A stretch of DNA of 7,456 bases from Candidatus Solincola tengchongensis (GTDB lineage Bacteria > Actinomycetota > Geothermincolia > Geothermincolales > RBG-13-55-18): the NCBI GenBank assembly GCA_015711895.1, contig JACVJH010000036.1, positions 1 through 7,456 on the forward strand, written 5' to 3'. Within the stretch, counting starts at the first letter, position 1. Each line of letters starts with the position of its first letter. The notes beneath the pieces are model-generated. The model saw only the letters and a list, made by a program, of their open reading frames with translations, searched no databases and had not been told where the DNA came from. Below, one piece after another: positions 1 through 5,607 of this stretch. A program made the translations under genes and the position numbers.

Positions 1-2
1 TG

Positions 3-473
3 CAGGTGGGGCTGGACGGGCCGGAGGAGGTCAGGAAGGCTTACAAGGAGATAGTGGAGAACCTCGGCGGTGACCCCTACGACGGGGTGCTGGTCCAGGA
101 GATGATCAAGGGGGAGAGGGAGCTGGTGGTCGGCCTGGTCCGGGATCCCCAGTTCGGGCCCTGCGTCATGTTCGGATTGGGCGGCATCTTCACCGAGGTG
201 CTGAGGGACACCTCCTTCCGGGTGGCGCCCATCGAGAAGTACGATGCCCTGCAGATGATGGAGGAGATAAAGGCCAAGGCCATACTGGGGCCCTTCCGGG
301 GCAAGGCGCCCGCCGACCGCGACCTGCTGGCCCAGATACTGGTCGCCGTCGGGGACATCGGGATGAAATACGACGCGGTCAGGGAGATGGACATGAACCC
401 GGTGATCCTGGACGGCCCGCGTCCGGTGGTGGTCGACGCCCTGGTGGTCCTGGGCGAGGACTCCGGCAAATAA
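3..473 (+). CDS. ADP-forming acetate/acyl-CoA ligase, ATP-grasp (beta) module, C-terminal part
   Basis: This is the 3' end of a gene whose start lies left of the window; the frame is open from the first complete codon (CAG at 3-5) to TAA at 471-473, about 156 codons. The product matches the C-terminal two thirds of the ATP-grasp_5 module of ADP-forming acyl-CoA synthetases, which convert acyl-CoA + ADP + Pi to acid + ATP + CoA, or the reverse, in the cytosol. Visible family landmarks are VLVQEMIKGERELVVG, then DPQFGPCVMFGLGGIFTEV with the glycine-rich ATP-grasp strand, LGPFRGKAP, and near the end REMDMNPVIL, whose E-x-D-x-NP is the metal/ATP-binding motif, followed by VVVDALVVL. The end agrees with the usual C-terminus of the family, so the gene looks intact. 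It could be a separate beta subunit (about 230 residues) or the end of an alpha-beta fusion (about 700 residues); the missing upstream part decides. The exact acyl substrate is not readable. Transcription converges on the kinase gene. Confidence 0.88.
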   Translation, partial: QVGLDGPEEVRKAYKEIVENLGGDPYDGVLVQEMIKGERELVVGLVRDPQFGPCVMFGLGGIFTEVLRDTSFRVAPIEKYDALQMMEEIKAKAILGPFRGKAPADRDLLAQILVAVGDIGMKYDAVREMDMNPVILDGPRPVVVDALVVLGEDSGK

Positions 474-608
474 AGGGGATTGCCCCGGACCCGAGCCTCA
501 CCTTAAAGGCACCCGGATCGGCGAGAGGTGGGTCAAGAGGTGGGTCTAAGATTCCGGGATTTCATTGAATCCAATCCGTATGTTTATTCCATAATTTACC
601 ACTAAGTT
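474..608. other. Convergent intergenic spacer with a short tandem repeat
   Basis: No open frame with coding character or RNA gene is visible here. A 12-base unit (agaggtgggtca, then agaggtgggtct) occurs twice in tandem at 524-535 and 536-547, with 11 of 12 bases identical. A 4-bp GGGG/CCCC hairpin (475-478 with 483-486) follows the ligase stop directly. The stretch at about 565-605 is AT-rich compared with the surroundings. None of these has a supported function. Confidence 0.4.
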
Positions 609-649
609 GATGCGCCGCCGATTCCGGGCCGGCGGATCGGCGGCGCATC
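609..649. terminator. Strong GC-rich hairpin between convergent genes, probable bidirectional terminator
   Basis: The arms GATGCGCCGCCGAT (609-622) and ATCGGCGGCGCATC (636-649) are perfectly complementary over 14 bp, with a 13-base loop (623-635). It is 136 bases after the ligase stop (+) and 35 bases after the kinase stop (-), the position expected for a shared terminator. Neither flank has a long T run (CTCTTAAAAGG on the right; AACTTAGTGG when read leftward), so it is not a classic intrinsic terminator and may act with Rho or as an mRNA 3'-end stabiliser. Confidence 0.6.
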
Positions 650-683
650 TCTTAAAAGGTTGATTCTCCGATGATTCGCCATC

Positions 684-3338
684 CTAGCGGGGTATGGTGA
701 AGCGGAAGACGGAACCCCCGCCCTCCCGGGGTTCATGCCAAATCCTACCCCCGTGCCGCTCGATTATCTCCCGGGCTATGTACAGGCCCATCCCCATGCC
801 GGGCTTGGAGTGATAGCGCGCCTTCTCCACCTGGTAGAAGCGGTCGAAGATGCGTTCCCGCTCCTCCTCGGGGATCCCGATGCCGCGGTCCGTCACGGAG
901 ACCATATATTCGAATTCTCGTTCCTCGACCTCCACATCCACCGGGCTGTCGGAGGGGGAGAACTTGACCGCGTTTTCCAGCAGGATATAAACGACCTCCA
1001 GGAAACGGTCGGGGTCCAGAAGGCAGGCTCCCGGATTCGCTTTGAGGTGAAGGGATACATCTTTCCCCGCTGTACGTATCTCGTTCACCGCGTGGCGGAT
1101 GAGGGGGAGCAGCTCAGCGGGGCGCAGGTCGAGCTCCAGCTGGCCGCGTTCGATCCGGGAGACGTCCAGGAGGTTTTCCACCAGCCGGGTGAGGCGGTCC
1201 GCGCCCTGGTCGATGGCCGTGAGCAGGTCCAGCTTCTGGCGTTCGCTCAGCATCTCGTTGCGCTCCTTGAGGCTGAGGGCGAAGCCCTTTATGAGGGTTA
1301 TGGGATGGCGAAGCTCGTGGGAGGCCACGTCTATGAATTCCTTCAAACCCCGCTCCCTTGCCAGCCGCTCCTCCTCGACTGCCAGGGTGCGGCTCAGGAT
1401 GATCAGGGTCTCCAGGTCTTCCTCGGAAAAGGGACGTTCCCCGGAATAATAGACGCCCAGAGCCCCCTTTGTCCTCTCTCCGAAGATCACAGGCTGCCCG
1501 AGGAAGAGCGAATATCCGTGGGCCTTCGCCAGGGGGTCCTCCTCCAGCGGGTTCTCCGCGCCTTCCCGGATGACGAGGGGACGGGGATGGCTCCCGCTCA
1601 GCAGAGGATGGCCGGCGAAGCGGTCCCCCTCCTGCAGGAAGAAAAAGCCCTCCTCGTCGGGCAGGGTGGTGAGCAGGGCGAGCTTTTCCTCCTCCAGGCG
1701 GGCGTAGACCGCGGCGTCCCCTTCCAGTATCTCCCTGCAGGCCCGGATGACCGTCTCCATGTTGTCCAGGAAATCGGCACCCAGGGAGAGCAACATGCTG
1801 TTGAGCCGGTGCACACGCTCCTCGGCCAGCCTGCGGCGGGTGATGTCCCGGCAGTTGATGACCACTCCCCTTATGGACGGCACGTGCAGAAGGTTGGACC
1901 CCAGGCTCTCCACCACGCGCCAGGTGCCGTCGGAGCCCCTCCAGCGGTGGACGACGGGGCGCACGGTTCCCGGCTCCTCCATCCCCTTCATGAAGGCCTC
2001 CAGCACGGCGGGGAGCTCCTCCGGGTCCATGAACTCGAAGGGCGTCCTCCCCAGGAGCTCCTCCGGGCGCCAGCCCAGCACCCTCTCCACGGAGGGGCTG
2101 GCGTAGACGTGCCTCCCCTCGCCGTCCAGGACGGTGATCGCGTCGAAGGCGTTCTCCACCAGGGCTCGGAAGTGTTCTTCCCTGCGGCGCAACTCCTCAG
2201 CCGCCCTGTGGCGCTCGGTGACGTCCTCGAAGGCCAGGAGGATGAGGTCCTCTCCGCGCTCCCGCAGGATAAGGCGGCGGGCGTTGAGGAGCATGACGCG
2301 CTTCCCGAGGTGCGGAAACTCGTGTTCCACGGGATGGTCCTCGAAGTGCGAGTTCAGGGGGATGACCTCCTCCAGGAGCCTTCGCAGGGCCGGTATGTCC
2401 CACTGGCGGTTCCCCAGCTCATAGAATGGGCGGCCTTCCGTCTCTTCCGGTGTGGTCCGGAAGGTGCGGTAGAATGAGCGGTTGGCGGAGACCACCCGCA
2501 AGCCGGCATCCAGCACGAGCATGGGTTCGCGCGCCGTGTCCACGATGGCCTCGGCGAATTCCCGCGCCTCGTCGATCTGTCTGAGGGCCCGCTTCCTCTC
2601 CCGGAGGTTATCCAGGTGGTGGGAGAGCACGGAACGGGAGTGCATGTTCCCGAGGTATTCCCCGGGCGGCCGGTAGAAGACGTTGTCGTAGACCTCCTTC
2701 TCCACCAGGACCTTGGGGTGGGTGTAGAGCAGCTCGAGCTGGAAGGAGGGGTCGAAGAGGTCGCTCCCGAACTGGCATAGGAAGAGGCAGCTCTTGGCCG
2801 ACGGCAGGCGGTTTATCTCCGCCTCGTACCTTGCCAATTCCTTCCAGTCGCCTGAACGGTCGACGACCCAGGACATGTCGCCCAACGCCCGCAGGACCGG
2901 CCAGCCCTCGGCGGCGCACTTTGCTGCCTCTCCCTCCAGGAATTCCAGGGCGGCTCGGGCGTCGAAGGGTTTTCCGGGAGGATGGGCCTCCCGGGAATCG
3001 AAGAAGGAGAGTTCCCCCCGGGCCAGGAGGGAGTCCACGTCGTGGCCTTCCCGGCGCAGCGCGACAAGGATCTTCCGCCAGGTATCCTCCTCTCCTCCAT
3101 AGAGGACCTTCTCCCCCCGCTCCAGGCCCAGGAGGAAATAGGTGACGGCCACCTCGTCCCGCTCCTCAGGGCTGGCGTAGAAATGGCAGAGGTGGTCTCC
3201 TGGTTCCAAGTATTTCAGTTCGGGAATGAGATCTTTCCTTTCCATAGGAGGTAAAATCCTGGATCTTATCTCCGCTTCCGGGGGGATCCATTTACTCGAG
3301 GGTAAACCGGAACGCCCCTTTCGGCCCTTCCGGCTCAT
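684..3338 (-). CDS. Cytosolic MEDS-PAS-PAS-GAF sensor histidine kinase
   Basis: An 884-residue sensor kinase with no signal peptide or membrane segment, so it should sense a cytosolic signal. The order is: MEDS domain at about 43-215 (PGDHLCHFY at 47-54, GDMSWV, YEAEINRL, LLYTHP); PAS 1 at about 258-375, of the type with the RQWDIPALRRLLEEV and VMLLNARR motifs; PAS 2 at about 383-500 (ENAFDAITVLDGEG to CRDITRRR); GAF-like at about 510-660; HisKA at about 661-735 with phospho-acceptor His674 in the H-box SHELRHP; HATPase_c at about 742-884 with the N-box LLENAVKFSP (Asn789), G1 DRGIGIP (Asp817), F-box FDRFYQ and G2 GMGMGL. All catalytic boxes are present, so it should be active. MEDS is known from DcmR of methylotrophs and from methanogen sensors. 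There is no receiver domain and no response regulator in the window. The start is uncertain: the ATG at 3338 and the next in-frame ATG at 3245 (Met32) both lack a clear ribosome-binding site; MEDS homology begins after Met32. It follows the CoA-transferase genes on the same strand by 186 bases. Confidence 0.93.
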   Translation of the reverse strand: MSRKGRKGRSGLPSSKWIPPEAEIRSRILPPMERKDLIPELKYLEPGDHLCHFYASPEERDEVAVTYFLLGLERGEKVLYGGEEDTWRKILVALRREGHDVDSLLARGELSFFDSREAHPPGKPFDARAALEFLEGEAAKCAAEGWPVLRALGDMSWVVDRSGDWKELARYEAEINRLPSAKSCLFLCQFGSDLFDPSFQLELLYTHPKVLVEKEVYDNVFYRPPGEYLGNMHSRSVLSHHLDNLRERKRALRQIDEAREFAEAIVDTAREPMLVLDAGLRVVSANRSFYRTFRTTPEETEGRPFYELGNRQWDIPALRRLLEEVIPLNSHFEDHPVEHEFPHLGKRVMLLNARRLILRERGEDLILLAFEDVTERHRAAEELRRREEHFRALVENAFDAITVLDGEGRHVYASPSVERVLGWRPEELLGRTPFEFMDPEELPAVLEAFMKGMEEPGTVRPVVHRWRGSDGTWRVVESLGSNLLHVPSIRGVVINCRDITRRRLAEERVHRLNSMLLSLGADFLDNMETVIRACREILEGDAAVYARLEEEKLALLTTLPDEEGFFFLQEGDRFAGHPLLSGSHPRPLVIREGAENPLEEDPLAKAHGYSLFLGQPVIFGERTKGALGVYYSGERPFSEEDLETLIILSRTLAVEEERLARERGLKEFIDVASHELRHPITLIKGFALSLKERNEMLSERQKLDLLTAIDQGADRLTRLVENLLDVSRIERGQLELDLRPAELLPLIRHAVNEIRTAGKDVSLHLKANPGACLLDPDRFLEVVYILLENAVKFSPSDSPVDVEVEEREFEYMVSVTDRGIGIPEEERERIFDRFYQVEKARYHSKPGMGMGLYIAREIIERHGGRIWHEPREGGGSVFRFTIPR

Positions 3339-3367
3339 AGTTGGCTGGAAGTTATTGCCGCAACCTC

Positions 3368-3396
3368 ACGTTAACACATCTGGAGGGGTTTAACAA
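3368..3396 (-). promoter_or_regulatory. Weak candidate promoter for the histidine kinase
   Basis: Read on the minus strand, TTGTTA (3396-3391, 4 of 6 to the sigma-70 -35) is followed after 17 bases by TAACGT (3373-3368, 3 of 6 to the -10). Transcription would begin near 3361, about 23 bases before the kinase ATG at 3338. The match is weak and the kinase could equally be read from the CoA-transferase promoter. Confidence 0.2.
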
Positions 3397-3450
3397 TGAT
3401 GTCGCCACGGGAGTCCCATGTGGCATGGGGCGGAGCGCCCTCTCCACTGG

Positions 3451-3514
3451 CATCGCCGTTCCCGGATAGGACAGGGCATGGTAAGGCCGCCGCACGGGAA
3501 CGCGAATGGCGATG
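3451..3514. repeat. Large imperfect inverted repeat between the CoA-transferase and kinase genes
   Basis: CATCGCC-GTTCCCG (3451-3464) is complementary to CGGGAAC (3495-3501) plus GGCGATG (3508-3514), giving 14 base pairs interrupted by a 6-base bulge on one arm (3502-3507) and a loop of 30 bases (3465-3494). It starts 11 bases beyond the beta-subunit stop codon on the minus strand. There is no T run after it, so it is not a standard intrinsic terminator; it may attenuate transcription, stabilise the upstream mRNA end or be the remnant of a small repeat element. A second, small hairpin (3415-3420 with 3424-3429, loop TGG) lies nearby. Confidence 0.4.
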
Positions 3515-3524
3515 GTCGTCTTTC

Positions 3525-4298
3525 CTACCGCCCGATGATGTAGCGGTTGGGGTCCACCTCCTCGCGCAGCAGGCGAAGCTCCTCCTCGGTGGGCTCCGGC
3601 GTTTCCACGACCTCGGGGGCCTTGAGGAGCTCGAAACCCGTCTTGGCCTGCACGTCCTCGAAGGTGTACCCCTTGTGGATGGACTCCACCCGCATGCGTT
3701 TGGTCTCCGGGTCGTAGCCCATGACCGCCATGTCGGTGATCACCTTGTAGGGGCCGGTCCCGGCCGGCAGACCGGCGCGTTCGCGGGCGCCCGGACCGTC
3801 CAGGTAACCGGGAGTGGTGATGAAGTCCACCCTCTCCACGAAGCGGCGGGCATCCTGTGGGGTGATGACCATTATCCTCCAGGCCAGGGACCCGAAGTCG
3901 TTGGCCCCGCCCGAGCCGGGGAAGCGCACCTTGGGCTTGTCCCAGTCCCCGATGACCGTGGAGTTGAGGTTCCCGTACATGTCGATCTGGGCCCCGCCCA
4001 GGAAGCAGTAGTCCACCATACCCCGCTGGATGGTCTCCATGACCTCGCACATCCCACTGGCCATCACCGCCTTGTAGAAGGTCCGCGAATCGCCCACGGA
4101 GATGGGCATGGTGGGAAGTAGAGGCGCCACCCCTCCGGCCTCGAAGATGATCACCAGATTGGGGGCGTGGGCCTTTTGGGCGAGCATGGCTGCGGCGCAG
4201 GGGGCGCCGGTGCCCACGGCCACCGCTTTTCCGTCCTCCAGGTTACGGGCGGCGGCGCAGATCATCATCTCCATGGTGTTGTAATCCGCCATCCCCAT
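3525..4298 (-). CDS. Family I CoA-transferase, beta subunit (glutaconate CoA-transferase GctB-like)
   Basis: A 257-residue subunit of a heteromeric CoA-transferase that moves CoA between an acyl-CoA donor and a free carboxylic acid without ATP. It resembles Acidaminococcus GctB along its whole length: MADYNTMEMM at the start, VGTGAP, the IIFEAGG strand, GGAQIDMYGNLNST (from residue 101), GSGGAND (128-134), TTPGYLDGPGARERAGLP and the C-terminal LREEVDP. The Glu in FEAGG (residue 53; 54 if counted from the GTG at 4301) coincides with catalytic Glu54 of GctB, which forms the glutamyl-CoA thioester. Start choice: the minus strand reads GGGAGGGAGGGGGTGATGGGG, so GTG 4301, ATG 4298 and ATG 4292 are all possible; ATG 4298 has GGAGG with a 5-base gap and shares its A with the alpha stop (TGATG), which indicates translational coupling. 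The true acid substrate (glutaconate, another dicarboxylate or a simple fatty acid) cannot be read from the sequence. An IpdB-like ring hydrolase is the main alternative and is less likely because the Glu is kept. Confidence 0.9.
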   Translation of the reverse strand: MGMADYNTMEMMICAAARNLEDGKAVAVGTGAPCAAAMLAQKAHAPNLVIIFEAGGVAPLLPTMPISVGDSRTFYKAVMASGMCEVMETIQRGMVDYCFLGGAQIDMYGNLNSTVIGDWDKPKVRFPGSGGANDFGSLAWRIMVITPQDARRFVERVDFITTPGYLDGPGARERAGLPAGTGPYKVITDMAVMGYDPETKRMRVESIHKGYTFEDVQAKTGFELLKAPEVVETPEPTEEELRLLREEVDPNRYIIGR

Positions 4299-5296
4299 CA
4301 CCCCCTCCCTCCCAGATCGATGAGGTGCTCAACGGCGCGAAGCTGGTTGATACGCTCCAGCCCGCCGCAGAGTTCCAGGTATTGGTTGAAGTCGCGGGTC
4401 TTGTAGATGTACTTGTCCAGGAACTTACGGAACTCCTCGGGGTCCTTCTCCACAGTCAGCCACTGCCGCAGGTGGTCCTCATCGGAGAAGTACTCGTAAG
4501 GCATGTTGCCCGGGTAACTGCCGAAGGGGACCTCGCAGACCGCGTCCACCAGGTAGTAAGGGATGACCGTGGCCGTGGGGTCGGAGCGTATCTCCTCGTT
4601 GGGGATGAGTCTCTCGGTTGTGATTATCAGCCGCTTGGAGGCTCGGGCCAGCTCCAGGTCAGCGATGGAGATGCCCTTGATGCGCGCGTTGCCGTAGATA
4701 TCCGCTTCGTGGACGTGGATGGCTGAGACGTCCGGCCAGAGTGCGGGGTAGAGCACGTACTGCTCTCCGGTGAAGGGGCACTTCACTATCTTGGCCGCGC
4801 TGCGCTTGAAGGTGTCCGTGCCCATGAGGTTGCGCGCCGGCAGGAATGAAACACCCATGGCCGCGGCCTTCAGTCGGCAGGCCATGGCGTAGTTGGTCCA
4901 CTCGCAACATTCCACCTTTCCGCTCTCCATGTAGCGGCGGGCGTTGGGGGAGAGACCGCGTGCCTCCAGGCCGATTATGTAGGCGATGTCACAGCGGTTG
5001 AAGACCTCTCCGGCTGCCAGTATTTGGAAGTCATGGGTGGAGGTATGCCCGGCGAAAATGAGGTTCTTCTTGCGCTGTCGGACTATCTCATGGCAAACGG
5101 CGGTGGGGATACGGTTGGCGCCGAAACCGCCTATGGCCAGGTAATCCCCGTCGTGGACGAACTTGCCCACCGCCTCGCTGACGGTCATCACTTTGCTCAC
5201 CATGGCCCGGTTCTTGGTGCGGAAGAACTCGCGGGCCTTATCGGCGTCGGGATCCATGAACAGGGGTCCCTCGCCCTGGGCGACCACTTCGAACAT
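4298..5296 (-). CDS. Family I CoA-transferase, alpha subunit (glutaconate CoA-transferase GctA-like)
   Basis: A 332-residue partner of the downstream beta subunit; together they form the active cytosolic transferase. From about residue 33 the protein follows GctA: SKVMTVSEAVGKFVHDGDYLAIGGF (33-57), NRIPTAVCHEIVRQ, AAAMGVSFLPARNLMGTD, the CPFTGEQYVLYPALWPDVSAIHVHEAD block and IPNEEIRSDPTATVIPYYLVDAV, ending with YLELCGGLERINQL. The first 32 residues are an extra N-terminal segment compared with Acidaminococcus GctA, which starts near MSKVMT. The start at 5296 is nevertheless well supported: the minus strand carries GGGAGG with GGAGG ending 8 bases before the ATG, whereas Met32 (5203) lies well inside the frame. 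The first gene of the leftward unit; its stop overlaps the beta start by one base. A probable promoter lies about 60-90 bases upstream. Substrate unassigned. Confidence 0.9.
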   Translation of the reverse strand: MFEVVAQGEGPLFMDPDADKAREFFRTKNRAMVSKVMTVSEAVGKFVHDGDYLAIGGFGANRIPTAVCHEIVRQRKKNLIFAGHTSTHDFQILAAGEVFNRCDIAYIIGLEARGLSPNARRYMESGKVECCEWTNYAMACRLKAAAMGVSFLPARNLMGTDTFKRSAAKIVKCPFTGEQYVLYPALWPDVSAIHVHEADIYGNARIKGISIADLELARASKRLIITTERLIPNEEIRSDPTATVIPYYLVDAVCEVPFGSYPGNMPYEYFSDEDHLRQWLTVEKDPEEFRKFLDKYIYKTRDFNQYLELCGGLERINQLRAVEHLIDLGGRG

Positions 5297-5304
5297 CTCC
5301 CTTC

Positions 5305-5311
5305 CCTCCCT
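5305..5311 (-). promoter_or_regulatory. Ribosome-binding site of the CoA-transferase alpha gene
   Basis: AGGGAGG on the minus strand ends 8 bases before the ATG at 5296. It supports the long form of the alpha subunit with its extra N-terminal segment over an internal start at Met14 or Met32. Confidence 0.65.
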
Positions 5312-5353
5312 CGCACGAAACGGTCTGCGGATCGCCGATCGGAATCGATATGT

Positions 5354-5382
5354 AGGATAACATCAAGCCCCACCGTGTGCAA
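5354..5382 (-). promoter_or_regulatory. Candidate promoter for the CoA-transferase operon
   Basis: On the minus strand TTGCAC (5382-5377) is followed by a 17-base spacer and TATCCT (5359-5354), 4 of 6 to the consensus -10 and preceded by TGT, an extended -10 element. Transcription would begin near 5347 and leave a leader of about 50 bases before the alpha ATG at 5296. The -35 is poor (3 of 6), as is common for extended -10 promoters. Assigned by eye only. Confidence 0.35.
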
Positions 5383-5438
5383 TCTGTTAAGTTGTACTTG
5401 CTATTCCTGGGACCCTGATGTATCCTCGACTCGGAGAC

Positions 5439-5469
5439 TTGACAGGGGCTGACGTTTCGTAGCGATATT
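5439..5469 (+). promoter_or_regulatory. Candidate sigma-70-type promoter for the acyl-CoA synthetase
   Basis: A consensus -35 TTGACA (5439-5444) is followed after 19 bases by GATATT (5464-5469, 4 of 6 to TATAAT); the segment 5464-5473 is markedly AT-rich in an otherwise GC-rich region. Transcription would start near 5476 and give a leader of about 130 bases before the ATG at 5608. The spacer is two bases longer than ideal, which may mean that an activator is needed. Confidence 0.45.
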
Positions 5470-5479
5470 AATACTACGA
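5457..5479. promoter_or_regulatory. Dyad over the rightward -10: possible operator
   Basis: TCGTAG (5457-5462) and CTACGA (5474-5479) are a perfect 6-bp inverted repeat around an 11-base AT-rich centre. The dyad covers the proposed -10 and start site of the acyl-CoA synthetase promoter, where a dimeric repressor would block initiation. No regulator gene of a matching type is in the window, so the binding protein is unknown. Confidence 0.3.
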
Positions 5480-5590
5480 CTGCGACGAGCCAGGCACACG
5501 GCTTTTCTCAAAGATCCTCGACACAGCACCTCACGCGGCATCTTTTCAGCCACGCGGCCCGTGTTTCCGCCTAGCGTCCGGTTTTCCGCG

Positions 5591-5597
5591 AAGGAGG
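5591..5597 (+). promoter_or_regulatory. Ribosome-binding site of the acyl-CoA synthetase
   Basis: AAGGAGG, a full-length complement of the 16S rRNA 3' end, ends 10 bases before the ATG at 5608. It fixes the translation start. The remaining leader (about 5480-5590) contains no convincing riboswitch or strong hairpin by eye. Confidence 0.75.
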
Positions 5598-5607
5598 GGG
5601 GAGCGAG

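Noticed and set aside
735..2477. Long open frame of 580 codons on the plus strand
   Set aside because: It is antisense to the histidine kinase, whose domains are unmistakable; the translation has no recognisable domain and the composition typical of GC-rich shadow frames.
3413..3431. Small hairpin (GTCCCATG / CATGGGGC, loop TGG) as a terminator
   Set aside because: Only six to eight pairs, one of them a wobble or mismatch depending on strand, and no T run on either side.
3352..4050. Minus-strand frame overlapping the beta CoA-transferase in another register
   Set aside because: Shadow of the real beta-subunit frame; no homology and no ribosome-binding site.
3396..4121. Plus-strand open frame of 241 codons
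   Set aside because: Antisense to the beta subunit; it only extends into the spacer by chance and shows no domain.
3525..5296. IpdAB steroid-ring hydrolase
   Set aside because: The fold is shared, but the beta subunit keeps the transferase Glu and no steroid-degradation gene is adjacent.
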